The notes below the pieces were generated by a model. The model saw only the letters and a program-made list of their open reading frames with translations, was not told where the DNA came from and did no database searches. This document shows, in pieces, positions 41,673 through 51,018 of a DNA stretch of 64,000 bases (position 1 is its first letter; each line of letters begins with the position of its first letter). Source of the DNA: Mycolicibacterium sp. CBMA 234 (GTDB lineage Bacteria > Actinomycetota > Actinomycetes > Mycobacteriales > Mycobacteriaceae); NCBI RefSeq assembly GCF_009729415.1, contig NZ_MPKW01000022.1, forward strand, positions 62,001 to 126,000. The letters are read 5' to 3'. The translations under genes were made by a program, and so were the position numbers.

Positions 41673-42782
41673 TCAGCGGGCTGGTTCCTGCTGCGTGGTG
41701 CAGTGGATGCCACCGCCACCGGCGGCGATGGCATCAATGTTGATCTGGACGACCTGGCGGCCGGGAAAGAGCCGTTCGAGAGTCGCCTTCGCGGCGGTGT
41801 CGGCGTCGTGGTCACCGAACTCGGGGCCGATAACTGCGCCGTTGCAGACGTAGAAGTTGATGTAGCCGGCGGCGAAGTCGTCGTTCTCGAACTTCTCCCG
41901 GACCGTCGACGGTCCCTCGATCACCTCGACGCGAAGCGGTCGATCGTGCGCGTCGGTCGCTGCATGCAGGAGGTCCAGATGACGTCGAGTGACGTCGTAA
42001 TCGAAAGACTTCGGATCAGTGTCGAGGCCGGCAACGACCACGCCGGGGCCGGCGAACCTGGCGTAGAAATCCGTGTGCCCGTCGGTGATGTCATGCCCGG
42101 CGATACCCGGTAGCCAGATCACCTTCTGGACCCCGAGCACGCGGCCCAGTTCGGCTTCGACGGCCGGCTTGGTCCGGCCCGGGTTGCGGTTGTCGTTCAG
42201 CACGCAGCTTTCGGTGATGATGGCGGTGCCCTGGCCGTCGACCTCGATGCCGCCGCCCTCCAGCACCAGATCAGTGTGCACCGTCGGCACGCCCGCGCGC
42301 CCGGCCACGAACTCCGCGACTTTGGCGTCGCGGCGGTGGTCCTGCTTGCCGCCCCAGCCGTTGAAATTGAAATCCACGCCGCCCCAGCTGTCGGCACCCT
42401 TCACGAACACCGGCCCGGTGTCGCGGATCCACAAGTCGTCGATCGGTGCGGCGATCAGCTCGACGTTCGCGGCCCCGATCAGACTGCGAGCCAGGTCCGT
42501 CTCCTCCGCACGTACCAGCATCGACACGGGCTCGAAGCGCGCGATCGTCACGGCGACAGTAGCGAGGTCGCGGCGCACCTGGGGCAGCAGCCGTCGACCC
42601 CAGATCCGCTCGCTGGCCCCGAATGCCATCCACGTGCGTTTGTGGGGCTCGCCCTCGTCTGGCATCACCCAGGACCCACCTTGGTTGGTCGATGCGCCTT
42701 GCGGCGCCGGTTCATCGCATCCCGCGAGCAAGACCGTGCCGATAGTGGCCATCCCGGCCTGAAAGAAACAGCGCCGCCGCAT
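41673..42782 (-). CDS. Tat-exported lipoprotein of the agmatine/peptidyl-arginine deiminase family
   Basis: 369 aa. The N-terminus RRRCFFQAGMATIGTVLLAGC combines a twin-arginine motif (RRCFF) with a lipobox (LAGC, Cys22), so the protein should be exported folded and lipid-anchored. The catalytic domain is a guanidine-modifying enzyme (pentein) fold: IDDLWIRDTGPVFV (Asp), EGGGIEVDGQG, DITDGHTDFYARF (His) and the nucleophile Cys361 in GGGIHCTTQQ. Relatives hydrolyse agmatine to N-carbamoylputrescine and ammonia, or deiminate peptidyl arginine; export is unusual for agmatine deiminase. It lies 9 bp downstream of the BacA-like ABC transporter gene on the same strand, so the two are co-transcribed. 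Confidence 0.9.
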   Translation of the reverse strand: MRRRCFFQAGMATIGTVLLAGCDEPAPQGASTNQGGSWVMPDEGEPHKRTWMAFGASERIWGRRLLPQVRRDLATVAVTIARFEPVSMLVRAEETDLARSLIGAANVELIAAPIDDLWIRDTGPVFVKGADSWGGVDFNFNGWGGKQDHRRDAKVAEFVAGRAGVPTVHTDLVLEGGGIEVDGQGTAIITESCVLNDNRNPGRTKPAVEAELGRVLGVQKVIWLPGIAGHDITDGHTDFYARFAGPGVVVAGLDTDPKSFDYDVTRRHLDLLHAATDAHDRPLRVEVIEGPSTVREKFENDDFAAGYINFYVCNGAVIGPEFGDHDADTAAKATLERLFPGRQVVQINIDAIAAGGGGIHCTTQQEPAR

Positions 42783-42791
42783 ACCGACAAA

Positions 42792-44681
42792 CTACCGTTC
42801 CACCTGCACCGCGCCGAGCCGCCAGACACCGCCGCCCAGCAGCTCCAGCTGATTGCGGTGTTGCACGACAAGCGCGCGCTGGTGGGTGACGCTGACGATG
42901 ACGGTGTCGGGCAGTTCGGTGCGCAGCTGCTCGTACATCGCGTACGCCACGCCTTCATCCATGGCTGAGGTGGCCTCGTCGAGGAACACCGCCCTCGGTC
43001 GGGCGAGCATCACGCGAGCGAAGGCGATGCGCTGCTGCTCGCCCGGCGACAAGACCTTCGCCCAGTCTCGCTCCTCGTCGAGCCGATCACCGAGATGTCC
43101 CAGAGAAACCCTGGCGAGAACGTCCCGCAGCGACGCGTCGGCGATGTCGCCGGCTTCAGCGGGATACGACGTAACCGTGCGTAGATCACCGAGCGGCAGA
43201 TACGGCAGTTGGGACAGGAACATCGTGACGTGGTCAGCAGGACCGCGCCACAGACCCGTCGCACTCGGCCACAGGCCGGCGAGACTGCGCAGCAGCGTGG
43301 TCTTACCGCTGCCCGACCGCCCGGTGATGGCCAAGGAATCCCCTGGCTCCAGCCGTACGTCGAGGGCATCGATGAGCAATTCCCCTGTGGGCGTGGATAC
43401 TTCAACTCCTAGTAGTTCAACGGCGGAGTTCAGTTGGCTCGGCAAGACCGGCAGCTCCCGGGCGCGTTCGTTGGCCTCCACCAAACCGTGCAACCGGAGG
43501 ATCGCCGCTTCGTAACTCGCGAACTGACTGTAGGCATTGCGGAAGAACGACAATCCCGACTCGATCTTGCCGAACGCGCCCGCGGACTGCGTGACGTCGC
43601 CGAGCTTGATCGTGCCCGCGAAAAGCCGCGGTGCCTGCAACACGTACGGCAGCGGCAGGATCGTCTCGGTGACCGAATAGTTCCAGCCGATCAGTCCGAG
43701 CGTCCTGCGCACGTACTGCCGATAGTTCGAGATGACAGCGGCAAACCTGTTCTCCAGCAGTCTCCGCTCGACATGCTCGCCGCGGTAGAACCCGACCGCC
43801 TCGGCCGCGTCGCGCAACCGCACGAGCGCATAGCGGAATGCCGCGTTCGTCTGTTCGTTGCGAAAGCTGAGCCGGATGAGTGGATGTCCGATCCGGAACG
43901 CGATCACCGACGCGGTCACCACATAGGCGATGACGATCCAGAACAACGCCTTCGGGAGGGCGACGCCAAACACCGTCAGCGTGCCCGAAAGCCGCCACAG
44001 GATCAGCGCGAACGACGCTACTGACACCACCGAGTTGATGGCCCCGAACAGCAGCATGCTCTGCGAGTAGTACGTCGGGACGTTGGGCCCGGTACCCACC
44101 CCGGTGGTGAACATGTCGATGTCCTGCTGGATGCGCTGATCCGGATTGTCGACAACAGGCTCGACGAAGCGGCCGCGGTAATAGGCCCGGCCGGTCAGCC
44201 AATCCCCCGTCACGCGGCCGGTCAGCCAGACCCGCCAACGGATGATGAATCGCTGCGTCAGGTACGTGTCGAAGACGATCCGCGCAATGTGGATCGCAGC
44301 CAGGATGCAGAAGGTGACGATGGCGACCCAGAAGCCGTGCACTCCCGAATCTCGTTCGGCGACGTTGTGCGCACCCGTGCCGTGGAACGCGACCTGCAGC
44401 GCCGAGAACAGATCGTTGTTGTAGTAACTGAGCAAGACAGCGATCCGTACTTCCACGATCACCGAGAGCAGCAGCACAGCGAGCATGCCCCACGAGGGCC
44501 AGCTGTCCCGACCGGTGAAATAGGGACCGGTGACCCGCCAAAACCTCTTCGCCCACGCGGCGTAGCGGATCAGCAGAATACCAAGGGCGAGAACACATAT
44601 CGCGCTGATCGACCAGGCTTCGGCAATCCACCATGCCGACTCCCCAAGCTGGGCGCCCCAGTCGATCGAGGGTTTGAACAT
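42792..44681 (-). CDS. BacA/SbmA-like ABC transporter (Rv1819c type)
   Basis: 629 aa fused membrane and ATPase protein. The N-terminal ~380 residues contain about six membrane segments of the ABC_membrane_2/SbmA type (YYNNDLFSALQV, NPDQRIQQDIDMF, LSFRNEQTNAAFRYALVRLR). The ATPase has Walker A GRSGSGKT, signature LSPGEQQR and Walker B AVFLDEATSAMDEG, all intact. M. tuberculosis Rv1819c imports vitamin B12, bleomycin and hydrophilic peptides through a large cavity; a similar import role is likely. First gene of an operon with the exported deiminase. The start at 44681 is 185 bp from the divergent MsbA-type gene. Confidence 0.92.
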   Translation of the reverse strand: MFKPSIDWGAQLGESAWWIAEAWSISAICVLALGILLIRYAAWAKRFWRVTGPYFTGRDSWPSWGMLAVLLLSVIVEVRIAVLLSYYNNDLFSALQVAFHGTGAHNVAERDSGVHGFWVAIVTFCILAAIHIARIVFDTYLTQRFIIRWRVWLTGRVTGDWLTGRAYYRGRFVEPVVDNPDQRIQQDIDMFTTGVGTGPNVPTYYSQSMLLFGAINSVVSVASFALILWRLSGTLTVFGVALPKALFWIVIAYVVTASVIAFRIGHPLIRLSFRNEQTNAAFRYALVRLRDAAEAVGFYRGEHVERRLLENRFAAVISNYRQYVRRTLGLIGWNYSVTETILPLPYVLQAPRLFAGTIKLGDVTQSAGAFGKIESGLSFFRNAYSQFASYEAAILRLHGLVEANERARELPVLPSQLNSAVELLGVEVSTPTGELLIDALDVRLEPGDSLAITGRSGSGKTTLLRSLAGLWPSATGLWRGPADHVTMFLSQLPYLPLGDLRTVTSYPAEAGDIADASLRDVLARVSLGHLGDRLDEERDWAKVLSPGEQQRIAFARVMLARPRAVFLDEATSAMDEGVAYAMYEQLRTELPDTVIVSVTHQRALVVQHRNQLELLGGGVWRLGAVQVER

Positions 44682-44866
44682 CTCCAGCCGACCACCCCTC
44701 GGTTCACCACCCGCACTAGCGCTGTCGGACGAGTATCAGCCGTCGGCCCGGAACATGTCGACTGAACATTGGACAAACACCAGCGGAGTTCACTCGACGA
44801 GCGCCCGACGCTCGGCCGCGCTGCTACCGTTCGGCTAGCTGCACTGCAAACAGGAGACGACCTGCC

Positions 44867-46639
44867 GTGCCCCCTCTACTTCGCGAACTCTTGCTGGCCC
44901 ATCGACGGCTCATTGCGGTCGTCCTGGGGGCCACTCTGGTGTCGATGCTCATGAGCCTGGCCTTGCCATGGCCATTGAAGGTCGTGCTGGACAACGTCGT
45001 CGCCGGCGACCCACCGCCGGCGTGGATCGCCTGGCTGGTGCCCATGATGGGCGGCCACGAGAAGGCCCACATCGCCGCGGCGGCCGGTGTGGCCACCGTG
45101 GTGATCGCTTTGGTCAGCGGGGCCGCCTTCTATGTCGCCAGCTATACGACCGAACGGCTCGGCCAGTGCATCGGAAACGACCTGCGCGTGCGGCTGTACC
45201 ACCACCTTCAGGAACTGTCGCTGGCGTACTACGACACCAACCGCGTCGGCACCATCCTGAGCACCCTGACGACGGACGTTCAGACGATCCAAAGTTTCGC
45301 GTCGACCTCGACGCTCAACATGCTCACCGACACGCTGACCCTTGTCGCGATGGCCGTCGTGATGCTGATGCTGCGTTGGGATTTCGCGCTCATCGCACTC
45401 GCCATCACCCCCGTGCTGGTCGTCTTTCTGGTCCGCGTCAACAAGGCCATCAAGGTGGCGGTCTCCGAGGTCCGCACGCGGCAGTCCGACCTGCTGGCCA
45501 CGTTGCAAGAAGGCCTGCAATCGATTGAGGTGGTGCAGGCGTACTCCCGCGAGGACTACACGGCCCAGAAGGTGCAAACCGTGAGTCAGGAAACCGTCAC
45601 CGCTTGGCTCAAAACTCGGAAGGTGTCGGCCCTGCTCTCGCCTGTGGTCGGCGTGATCATCGCGGCCTGCACCGGGCTGGTGCTGTGGCGCGGCGCCCTT
45701 CTTGTCTTGCACGGAGGCATGACGGCCGGCGCGCTCACCGTCTTCCTCGCCTACCTCGCGCGGTTCTTCCAACCGGTGCGGACGCTGTCGCAGATGACGA
45801 ACACCATCGCCCAGGTATCGGTCGGTTTCCAGCGCGTCACCGCGGTCTGCGATGCAGACGTGACCATCCCGGAGAGGCCCGCGCCCATCGACCCGCCACC
45901 GTTCAAGGGCGCGATCACCTTCGAGAACGTCTCCTTCAGCTACGACCCGAAAGCACCTGTGCTTCAAGACATTTCATTCTCAGTGGAAGCCGGTCAGATG
46001 GTCGGCATCGTGGGGCCGACCGGCGGAGGGAAGTCCACCCTGGTCAGTCTCATCCCCAGGTTCCGCAATCTGGAAGGTGGCCGGATCACCATCGACGGTG
46101 TCGACATCTCCGACTACACCCTGCACGGGCTCCGGACCCAGATCGCCTTCGTACTGCAGAACACAGTGCTGCTGCGTGGCACCATCCGCGACAACATCGC
46201 GTTCGGTTGCCCCGACGCCACCGAGGAGCAGATCATCGAGGCCGCAAAACTCGCGAATGCCGACGAGTTCATCGATCGCATGCCCGACGGCTACTGCACG
46301 CTGGTCGGTGACCGGGGTTCGACGCTCTCCGGTGGCCAGCGTCAGCGCATCGGGATCGCCCGCGCGCTGATCCGCAACAATCCGATTCTCATTCTCGACG
46401 AGCCGACGGCGGCCCTGGATGCCGAGTCCGAGCATCTGGTGGTCCAGGCCCTGGAACGTCTCATGGCCGGCCGCACGGTCATCACCATCGCCCACCGCCT
46501 CAGCACGTTGCGCGACGCGGACAAGATCGTCGTCGTCAAGGACGGCATCGTGGCCGAGGACGGAACACAGGAGGAGCTCTTGCGACGAGGCGGCGTCTAC
46601 GCCGAGCTGCACCGGTTGCAGTTCGATCAGCACGCCTGA
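44867..46639 (+). CDS. ABC transporter, fused permease-ATPase (MsbA type)
   Basis: 590 aa half-transporter, expected to work as a homodimeric exporter. Six membrane segments lie between residues ~15 and 310. The ATPase has Walker A GPTGGGKST, Q-loop, signature LSGGQRQR and Walker B ILILDEPTAALD, followed by the switch His in IAHRLS. It starts with GTG at 44867 after AGGAGACG. Divergent from the BacA-like importer gene. Cargo unknown (lipids or drugs by family). Confidence 0.93.
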   Translation: MPPLLRELLLAHRRLIAVVLGATLVSMLMSLALPWPLKVVLDNVVAGDPPPAWIAWLVPMMGGHEKAHIAAAAGVATVVIALVSGAAFYVASYTTERLGQCIGNDLRVRLYHHLQELSLAYYDTNRVGTILSTLTTDVQTIQSFASTSTLNMLTDTLTLVAMAVVMLMLRWDFALIALAITPVLVVFLVRVNKAIKVAVSEVRTRQSDLLATLQEGLQSIEVVQAYSREDYTAQKVQTVSQETVTAWLKTRKVSALLSPVVGVIIAACTGLVLWRGALLVLHGGMTAGALTVFLAYLARFFQPVRTLSQMTNTIAQVSVGFQRVTAVCDADVTIPERPAPIDPPPFKGAITFENVSFSYDPKAPVLQDISFSVEAGQMVGIVGPTGGGKSTLVSLIPRFRNLEGGRITIDGVDISDYTLHGLRTQIAFVLQNTVLLRGTIRDNIAFGCPDATEEQIIEAAKLANADEFIDRMPDGYCTLVGDRGSTLSGGQRQRIGIARALIRNNPILILDEPTAALDAESEHLVVQALERLMAGRTVITIAHRLSTLRDADKIVVVKDGIVAEDGTQEELLRRGGVYAELHRLQFDQHA

Positions 46640-46800
46640 CCCCCTAGGCAAACTCCGGGTGAACGGGCGGCGGCGAAACTGTGTGGTCGCACAAAGTTCG
46701 ACGAAAGCGGCCAAGTCAGGCAGTGCCGCTGCCTACCATCGGCTCGTCCACCGGCTGGTTGGAATTCTCTTCGACAATCACAAAACTAAGGAGCTTCGCG

Positions 46801-47538
46801 ATGCTAGTCATGCGGGACCACGATGTTGAGGATTACGAGGCGTTGCGCGACATGGACGCCACCGATGTCGGAGAGTTGCATGCCGACGACCAGGCCTGCC
46901 TCGAGGAGCTCGGCCAGTATCTGGTGACCACCGACGCCTGGCAGCGGTTCGGAATCTGGTTGCTGCACAAGCACTTCCTGCCCGAGCCGGGTGAGGTGTT
47001 CGTCGAACAGACAGTATGGTCGCCCCGCGGCACCCGGACCACGCCGATGGACCGCTCAGCCTTCGGACACCTGAGTGCAACCGCGATCCGGTTCGATGGC
47101 GTGGGTGTGGTCGGCATGGAGTTCGCCGAGCCGGACAACTTCGGGGACACCGAACCGCTGACCGATGACGACGCCATCGTCCTGGCCGGCATCGCCGAGC
47201 GCCTGCAGGCCCACGACAAGTCCGACCGCTTCGGCGTGCGGCTGATCCGCAACCCGCTGGGACTGACCGACAGCGAGATGCTGCACGAGACCACCGACTC
47301 GGGAGACCGGACCATGAACTGCACGGTCGGCGACCGCGCCGAGGTCCTCGTCGAGCAGAACGTGACGCAGACCGCGTGGAAGTGGCGCGTGGTCCACGGC
47401 GGACCGGAGACCATCGTGATGCAGGACTGCACCGCCGGCTGCGTCCGGGTCGGCGAAGGCCACGACATCTCGCACACCGAATCTGGGACGGACGACTTCG
47501 ACAACCCGACCCACGGCAGCCCGGACACCCCGATCTAG
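46801..47538 (+). CDS. Hypothetical protein
   Basis: 245 aa acidic soluble protein from the ATG at 46801, chosen for the AAGGAG eight bases upstream; the frame further upstream is not coding-like. No signal peptide or membrane segment. Sequence features are an acidic N-terminus (RDHDVEDYEALRDMDATDVG), several Trp/Phe-containing beta-like segments and a C-terminal TAGCVRVGEGHDISH. No family recognised. It overlaps the convergent GGDEF gene by 4 bases. The 161 bp before it show no clear regulatory site. Confidence 0.8.
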   Translation: MLVMRDHDVEDYEALRDMDATDVGELHADDQACLEELGQYLVTTDAWQRFGIWLLHKHFLPEPGEVFVEQTVWSPRGTRTTPMDRSAFGHLSATAIRFDGVGVVGMEFAEPDNFGDTEPLTDDDAIVLAGIAERLQAHDKSDRFGVRLIRNPLGLTDSEMLHETTDSGDRTMNCTVGDRAEVLVEQNVTQTAWKWRVVHGGPETIVMQDCTAGCVRVGEGHDISHTESGTDDFDNPTHGSPDTPI

Positions 47539-48686
47539 CCGCTGACCACCGTCTGGTTTCTGCCGCCACGCTTGGCGCGGTACAGCGCCTTGTCTGCGGC
47601 AGTGATCAGGTCGGTGAGCGGTGCGCCGGATTGGCCGGCGGCCATCCCGAAGCTCGCCGTCACCGTCATCACACCGCCGCTGATCTCGAGGGACCGCGCA
47701 GCCAACCGAACCTGCGCGGCCTCTACCCATGCGACAGCCGATTCCACACTGGTGTCGGATAGGAGGACTGCAAACTCCTCCCCGCCGACCCGGCCCACCG
47801 CGCGCCCGTTCACCAGAGAATCGTCGAGGATCCGCGCCAAGGCGATCAGCACCTCGTCACCACCCAGGTGACCCAACGAGTCGTTCACCGCTTTGAAGTA
47901 GTCCACGTCGGCGAGGATCACGATGCAACCCGAGGCTTCCCGCAGCACCGCTTCCGCCCGGCGATAGAACCCACGCCGGTTGAGTAGGCCGGTCAACTCG
48001 TCGCAGTCACGTTGTGACTGCAGTTCCTGTGCCATGTCGATCACCGTGATCGCCAGCATCGTGACCATGAACGAGGGCAGGACGATGGTGCCGGATACGA
48101 TCAGGCACATCTCGAGGTTGGTCTGCATATAGCTGTCCAGGTCGGCCCGGGTCAGGAGCTCGCGCGGCACCTGGGAGAACGGCGCGACCAGCACTGCGAC
48201 AGCCAGTGCCGTCGCCAGCACGACCGCTGCGATCGAAGCGGCTCGATCCGAACCGGTTGTCGGCACTCGCTTGCGCAACTGGTGCACGACGGCGAGCAGC
48301 AGCAGCATCGTCCCCAGGTTTTGGGTCACGACCCGCCCGACCAGCAGGGGCGACACGTAGGCGAAGAACCAGACGATCGCGATCATCGGGACCAGGTAGC
48401 TAAGGACCGTCCAGCGAGTCAACCGGTCCCCGACCCGACGCAGGAGGCCGTCGGCGAGCAAGAGCATCGCCGGCGGGAACACGACTCCGTGGATCGACGA
48501 GGCCAACGCGGCGGTGATGGGCACGGACAGCGCGACGGTCCCTGCGGAGTATGCGGCGATCGCGCCGGCGAAGGACAGCGCACTGGTCCTGCTGCGGTCG
48601 ACGACCCAGACGACGACGAACAGCAGCGCGATGCCGCCCATCGCGAACGTTCCGAGGCCCACGGCGAGCAGCCAGTCCTTCGACAT
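47535..48686 (-). CDS. Membrane diguanylate cyclase (GGDEF)
   Basis: 383 aa. About six hydrophobic segments (residues ~7-215) form an N-terminal sensor region similar in layout to MASE-type domains. The C-terminal GGDEF domain (~225-380) has DELTGLLNRRGF, DVDYFKAVND and the active GGEEF at 301-305, so c-di-GMP synthesis is expected. The inhibitory RxxD site normally found just upstream of GGDEF reads VNGR, so product feedback inhibition is probably lost. No EAL domain. Its last bases overlap the convergent hypothetical gene. Confidence 0.93.
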   Translation of the reverse strand: MSKDWLLAVGLGTFAMGGIALLFVVVWVVDRSRTSALSFAGAIAAYSAGTVALSVPITAALASSIHGVVFPPAMLLLADGLLRRVGDRLTRWTVLSYLVPMIAIVWFFAYVSPLLVGRVVTQNLGTMLLLLAVVHQLRKRVPTTGSDRAASIAAVVLATALAVAVLVAPFSQVPRELLTRADLDSYMQTNLEMCLIVSGTIVLPSFMVTMLAITVIDMAQELQSQRDCDELTGLLNRRGFYRRAEAVLREASGCIVILADVDYFKAVNDSLGHLGGDEVLIALARILDDSLVNGRAVGRVGGEEFAVLLSDTSVESAVAWVEAAQVRLAARSLEISGGVMTVTASFGMAAGQSGAPLTDLITAADKALYRAKRGGRNQTVVSG

Positions 48687-48865
48687 CAGCTTCCCCCAAG
48701 CTCGCCGCGCGGCGGCGACACGCGTGACGCGCGCGATAATTTCACATGCTTTCTACCAGACCGCTGATTTATCGCGACGCCAACAGCACGCGGTGAACCA
48801 GACACCCAGATACGAAGAAACCCCCGGCGAACTTTCGTCCGTCGGGGGCTCCAACAAATACAACG

Positions 48866-48956
48866 TGGCGGTGGCGGAGGGATTTGAACCCTCGGTGGGG
48901 GGTTACCCCACACACGCTTTCGAGGCGTGCTCCTTAGGCCGCTCGGACACGCCACC
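48866..48956 (-). tRNA. tRNA-Ser(CGA)
   Basis: On the complement, GGTGGCG pairs with CGCCACC. The anticodon stem CACGC/GCGTG encloses CTCGAAA (anticodon CGA). A long variable arm (GTGGGGTAACCCCCCAC type) and the T arm GAGGG-TTCAAAT-CCCTC are present, and CCA is encoded. The 179 bp between it and the GGDEF gene hold its downstream region. Confidence 0.96.
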
Positions 48957-49014
48957 GAGTGGCAGCTTACCGGCCAGATGGTGCTGGCCCTAATCGGACC
49001 TTGACCAGCGCGCA

Positions 49015-49470
49015 TCACCGCTGCCGGGCGAAGAACTCCTCCATGACCGCCGCACATTCGGCCTCCAGCACCCCGCCACGCACTTCGGGGCGGTGCGTCA
49101 ACCGCCGATCCCGGACGACGTCCCACAATGAGCCGACGGCGCCCGTTTTGGGTTCCCACGCCCCGAACACCACCCGCGCCACCCGGGACATCACCAGCGC
49201 ACCGGCGCACATGGTGCACGGCTCGACGGTGACCGCGAGAGTCGCGCCCTCCAGCCGCCAGCCGTCGCCGTGTACCGCGGCCGCCGCGCGTAGCGCCAAA
49301 ATCTCTGCGTGCGCGGTCGGGTCACCCAACGATTCGCGGGCGTTGGCCGCCCGCGCCAGCTCTACCCCGTCGGCCGAGAACACCACGGCACCGATGGGCA
49401 CGTCGTCAGCTCCGGCCAGTTCGGCAGCCTCCAACGCCAGCCGGATCAGCCGCTCATCAGCGGAGCTCAC
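49015..49470 (-). CDS. tadA: tRNA-specific adenosine deaminase
   Basis: 151 aa zinc deaminase that converts A34 to inosine in tRNA(Arg)ACG. Zinc ligand and catalytic residues are H54-A-E56 and P-C85-TM-C88. The C-terminal helix (EAECAAVMEEFFARQR) is typical for TadA. It starts with GTG at 49470 overlapping the stop of its upstream partner (GTGA), so the two are coupled. M. tuberculosis has the same pair (Rv3752c/Rv3753c). Confidence 0.95.
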   Translation of the reverse strand: MSSADERLIRLALEAAELAGADDVPIGAVVFSADGVELARAANARESLGDPTAHAEILALRAAAAVHGDGWRLEGATLAVTVEPCTMCAGALVMSRVARVVFGAWEPKTGAVGSLWDVVRDRRLTHRPEVRGGVLEAECAAVMEEFFARQR

Positions 49471-49985
49471 CGCCCGAGCTTGTCCAGTACCGCCACGAGT
49501 TCGTCGTTGAAGCCCATTTCCTGGGCGATGCGGCTCAGTTGCTCGTCGGCGTAATCGTCGTCGGCGAGGATCACGCCCAGCACGCCCTCAGGCAGGCCCA
49601 GATCAGCCAGCAGCCCGAGGTCGCCCTCCTCGAACGGGTCGTCCTCTTCGAGCTCTTCGAGACTCAGATCGGCGTCGAGCTTCTCCAGCACGTCCGCCGC
49701 GATGTCGTAGTCCAGGGCCGCGGTGGCATCCGAGAGCAGCAACCGGGCGCCCGAGGGGGCCGGCCGCACGATCACAAAGAATTCGTCGTCGACATTCAAC
49801 AGGCCGAAAACAGCTCCAGCGGAACGCAATTCACGCAGTTCAGTCTCCGCAGCGGTCAAGTCCACCAGCGCCGTGCGTTTCAACGGTACGCAGCGCCATG
49901 CGCCGTCCTCCCGGACGACCGCTACGCCGAACCCGTCGGGGAGATCGGCAACCTGCTGCTGTGCCTGAGCACGCTGTACTCCCAT
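49467..49985 (-). CDS. TadA-associated protein (Rv3753c-like)
   Basis: 172 aa acidic protein from the ATG at 49985. The family is always next to tadA in actinobacteria and is named only for that context. Features are RCVPLKRTALVDLTAAETEL, a central beta region (FGLLNVDDEFFVIVRPAPSG) and a very acidic stretch (LSLEELEEDDPFEEGDLG). No catalytic motif seen. Coupled by 4-bp overlap to tadA and divergent from tyrA (82 bp between starts), which carry their promoters. Confidence 0.88.
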   Translation of the reverse strand: MGVQRAQAQQQVADLPDGFGVAVVREDGAWRCVPLKRTALVDLTAAETELRELRSAGAVFGLLNVDDEFFVIVRPAPSGARLLLSDATAALDYDIAADVLEKLDADLSLEELEEDDPFEEGDLGLLADLGLPEGVLGVILADDDYADEQLSRIAQEMGFNDELVAVLDKLGR

Positions 49986-50067
49986 GCGCGTAACGCTAGT
50001 CCGCGCCCTGCGAGTTGACCAGCGGTCCCATATGTACCCCGTCCAGGACGTGTGCAAACCTTGAACG

Positions 50068-51018
50068 GTGACAACTCCGGTGTGTGTGCTGGGTATGGGA
50101 CTCATCGGCGGCTCGCTGATGAGGGCCGGACAGGCCGCGGGCCGCGAGGTCTTCGGATACAACCGCTCGATCGACGCGGTGCGGTGCGCGACGGCCGACG
50201 GTTTCGACGTGACCGAGGACCTGACCGCCACCCTCAAGCGCGCCGCACTCAGTGAGGCGCTCATCGTCTTGGCGGTGCCGGTGCCCGCGCTGCCGATCAT
50301 GCTCGAGCACATCCGTGACACCGCCCCGGACTGCCCGCTGACCGATGTGGTCAGCGTCAAAGGCAATGTGCTGCAACAGGTTCAGGAATACGGGCTGCTC
50401 CGCAAATTCGTCGGCGGGCATCCGATGGCGGGCACCGCCCATTCGGGCTGGGCGGCAGGCACACCGGATCTGTTCGCCGGGGCGCCGTGGGTGGTGAGCG
50501 TGGACGACCACGTCGACCCTCAAGTGTGGGCCCAGGTGATGCACCTGGCGCTGGAATGCCGGGCCGTGATCGTCCCGGCCCGCTCCGACGAGCACGACGC
50601 CGCGGCCGCCGCGATCTCGCATCTGCCGCACCTGCTGGCCGAGGCGCTGGCCGCAACCGCCGGCGAGATTCCGCTGGCATTCGCACTGGCTGCGGGCTCG
50701 TTCCGGGACGGCACCCGGGTCGCGGCCACCGCACCTGACCTGGTCCGGGCCATGTGCGAAGCCAATGCCGACGAGCTGACGGTCATGCTGGACCGGGCCA
50801 TGGATCTGCTCGGTCAGGCCCGGTCATCGCTGGCCAAAGCCAGGTCGGTGGCCGAGCTGGTGGACGGCGGCCACGCCGCCCGCGTCCGCTACGACAACTT
50901 TCGCCGGCCGGAGATCTTCATGACGACCATCGGCGCCGAGGGCTGGCGTGAGGAACTCGCCGCGCAGGGCCGGGCCGGTGGGGTGATCAAATCCGCTCTG
51001 CCAGTCCGGGATAGCTGA
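50068..51018 (+). CDS. tyrA: Prephenate dehydrogenase
   Basis: 316 aa enzyme of tyrosine synthesis, oxidising prephenate to 4-hydroxyphenylpyruvate with NAD+. N-terminal cofactor motif VLGMGLIGGSLMRA; VVSVKGNVL and GGHPMAGTAHSGW include the conserved His residues near the substrate site. It starts with GTG at 50068. The 3' end overlaps the convergent DUF1089 gene by 32 bases. It corresponds to Rv3754. Confidence 0.95.
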   Translation: MTTPVCVLGMGLIGGSLMRAGQAAGREVFGYNRSIDAVRCATADGFDVTEDLTATLKRAALSEALIVLAVPVPALPIMLEHIRDTAPDCPLTDVVSVKGNVLQQVQEYGLLRKFVGGHPMAGTAHSGWAAGTPDLFAGAPWVVSVDDHVDPQVWAQVMHLALECRAVIVPARSDEHDAAAAAISHLPHLLAEALAATAGEIPLAFALAAGSFRDGTRVAATAPDLVRAMCEANADELTVMLDRAMDLLGQARSSLAKARSVAELVDGGHAARVRYDNFRRPEIFMTTIGAEGWREELAAQGRAGGVIKSALPVRDS

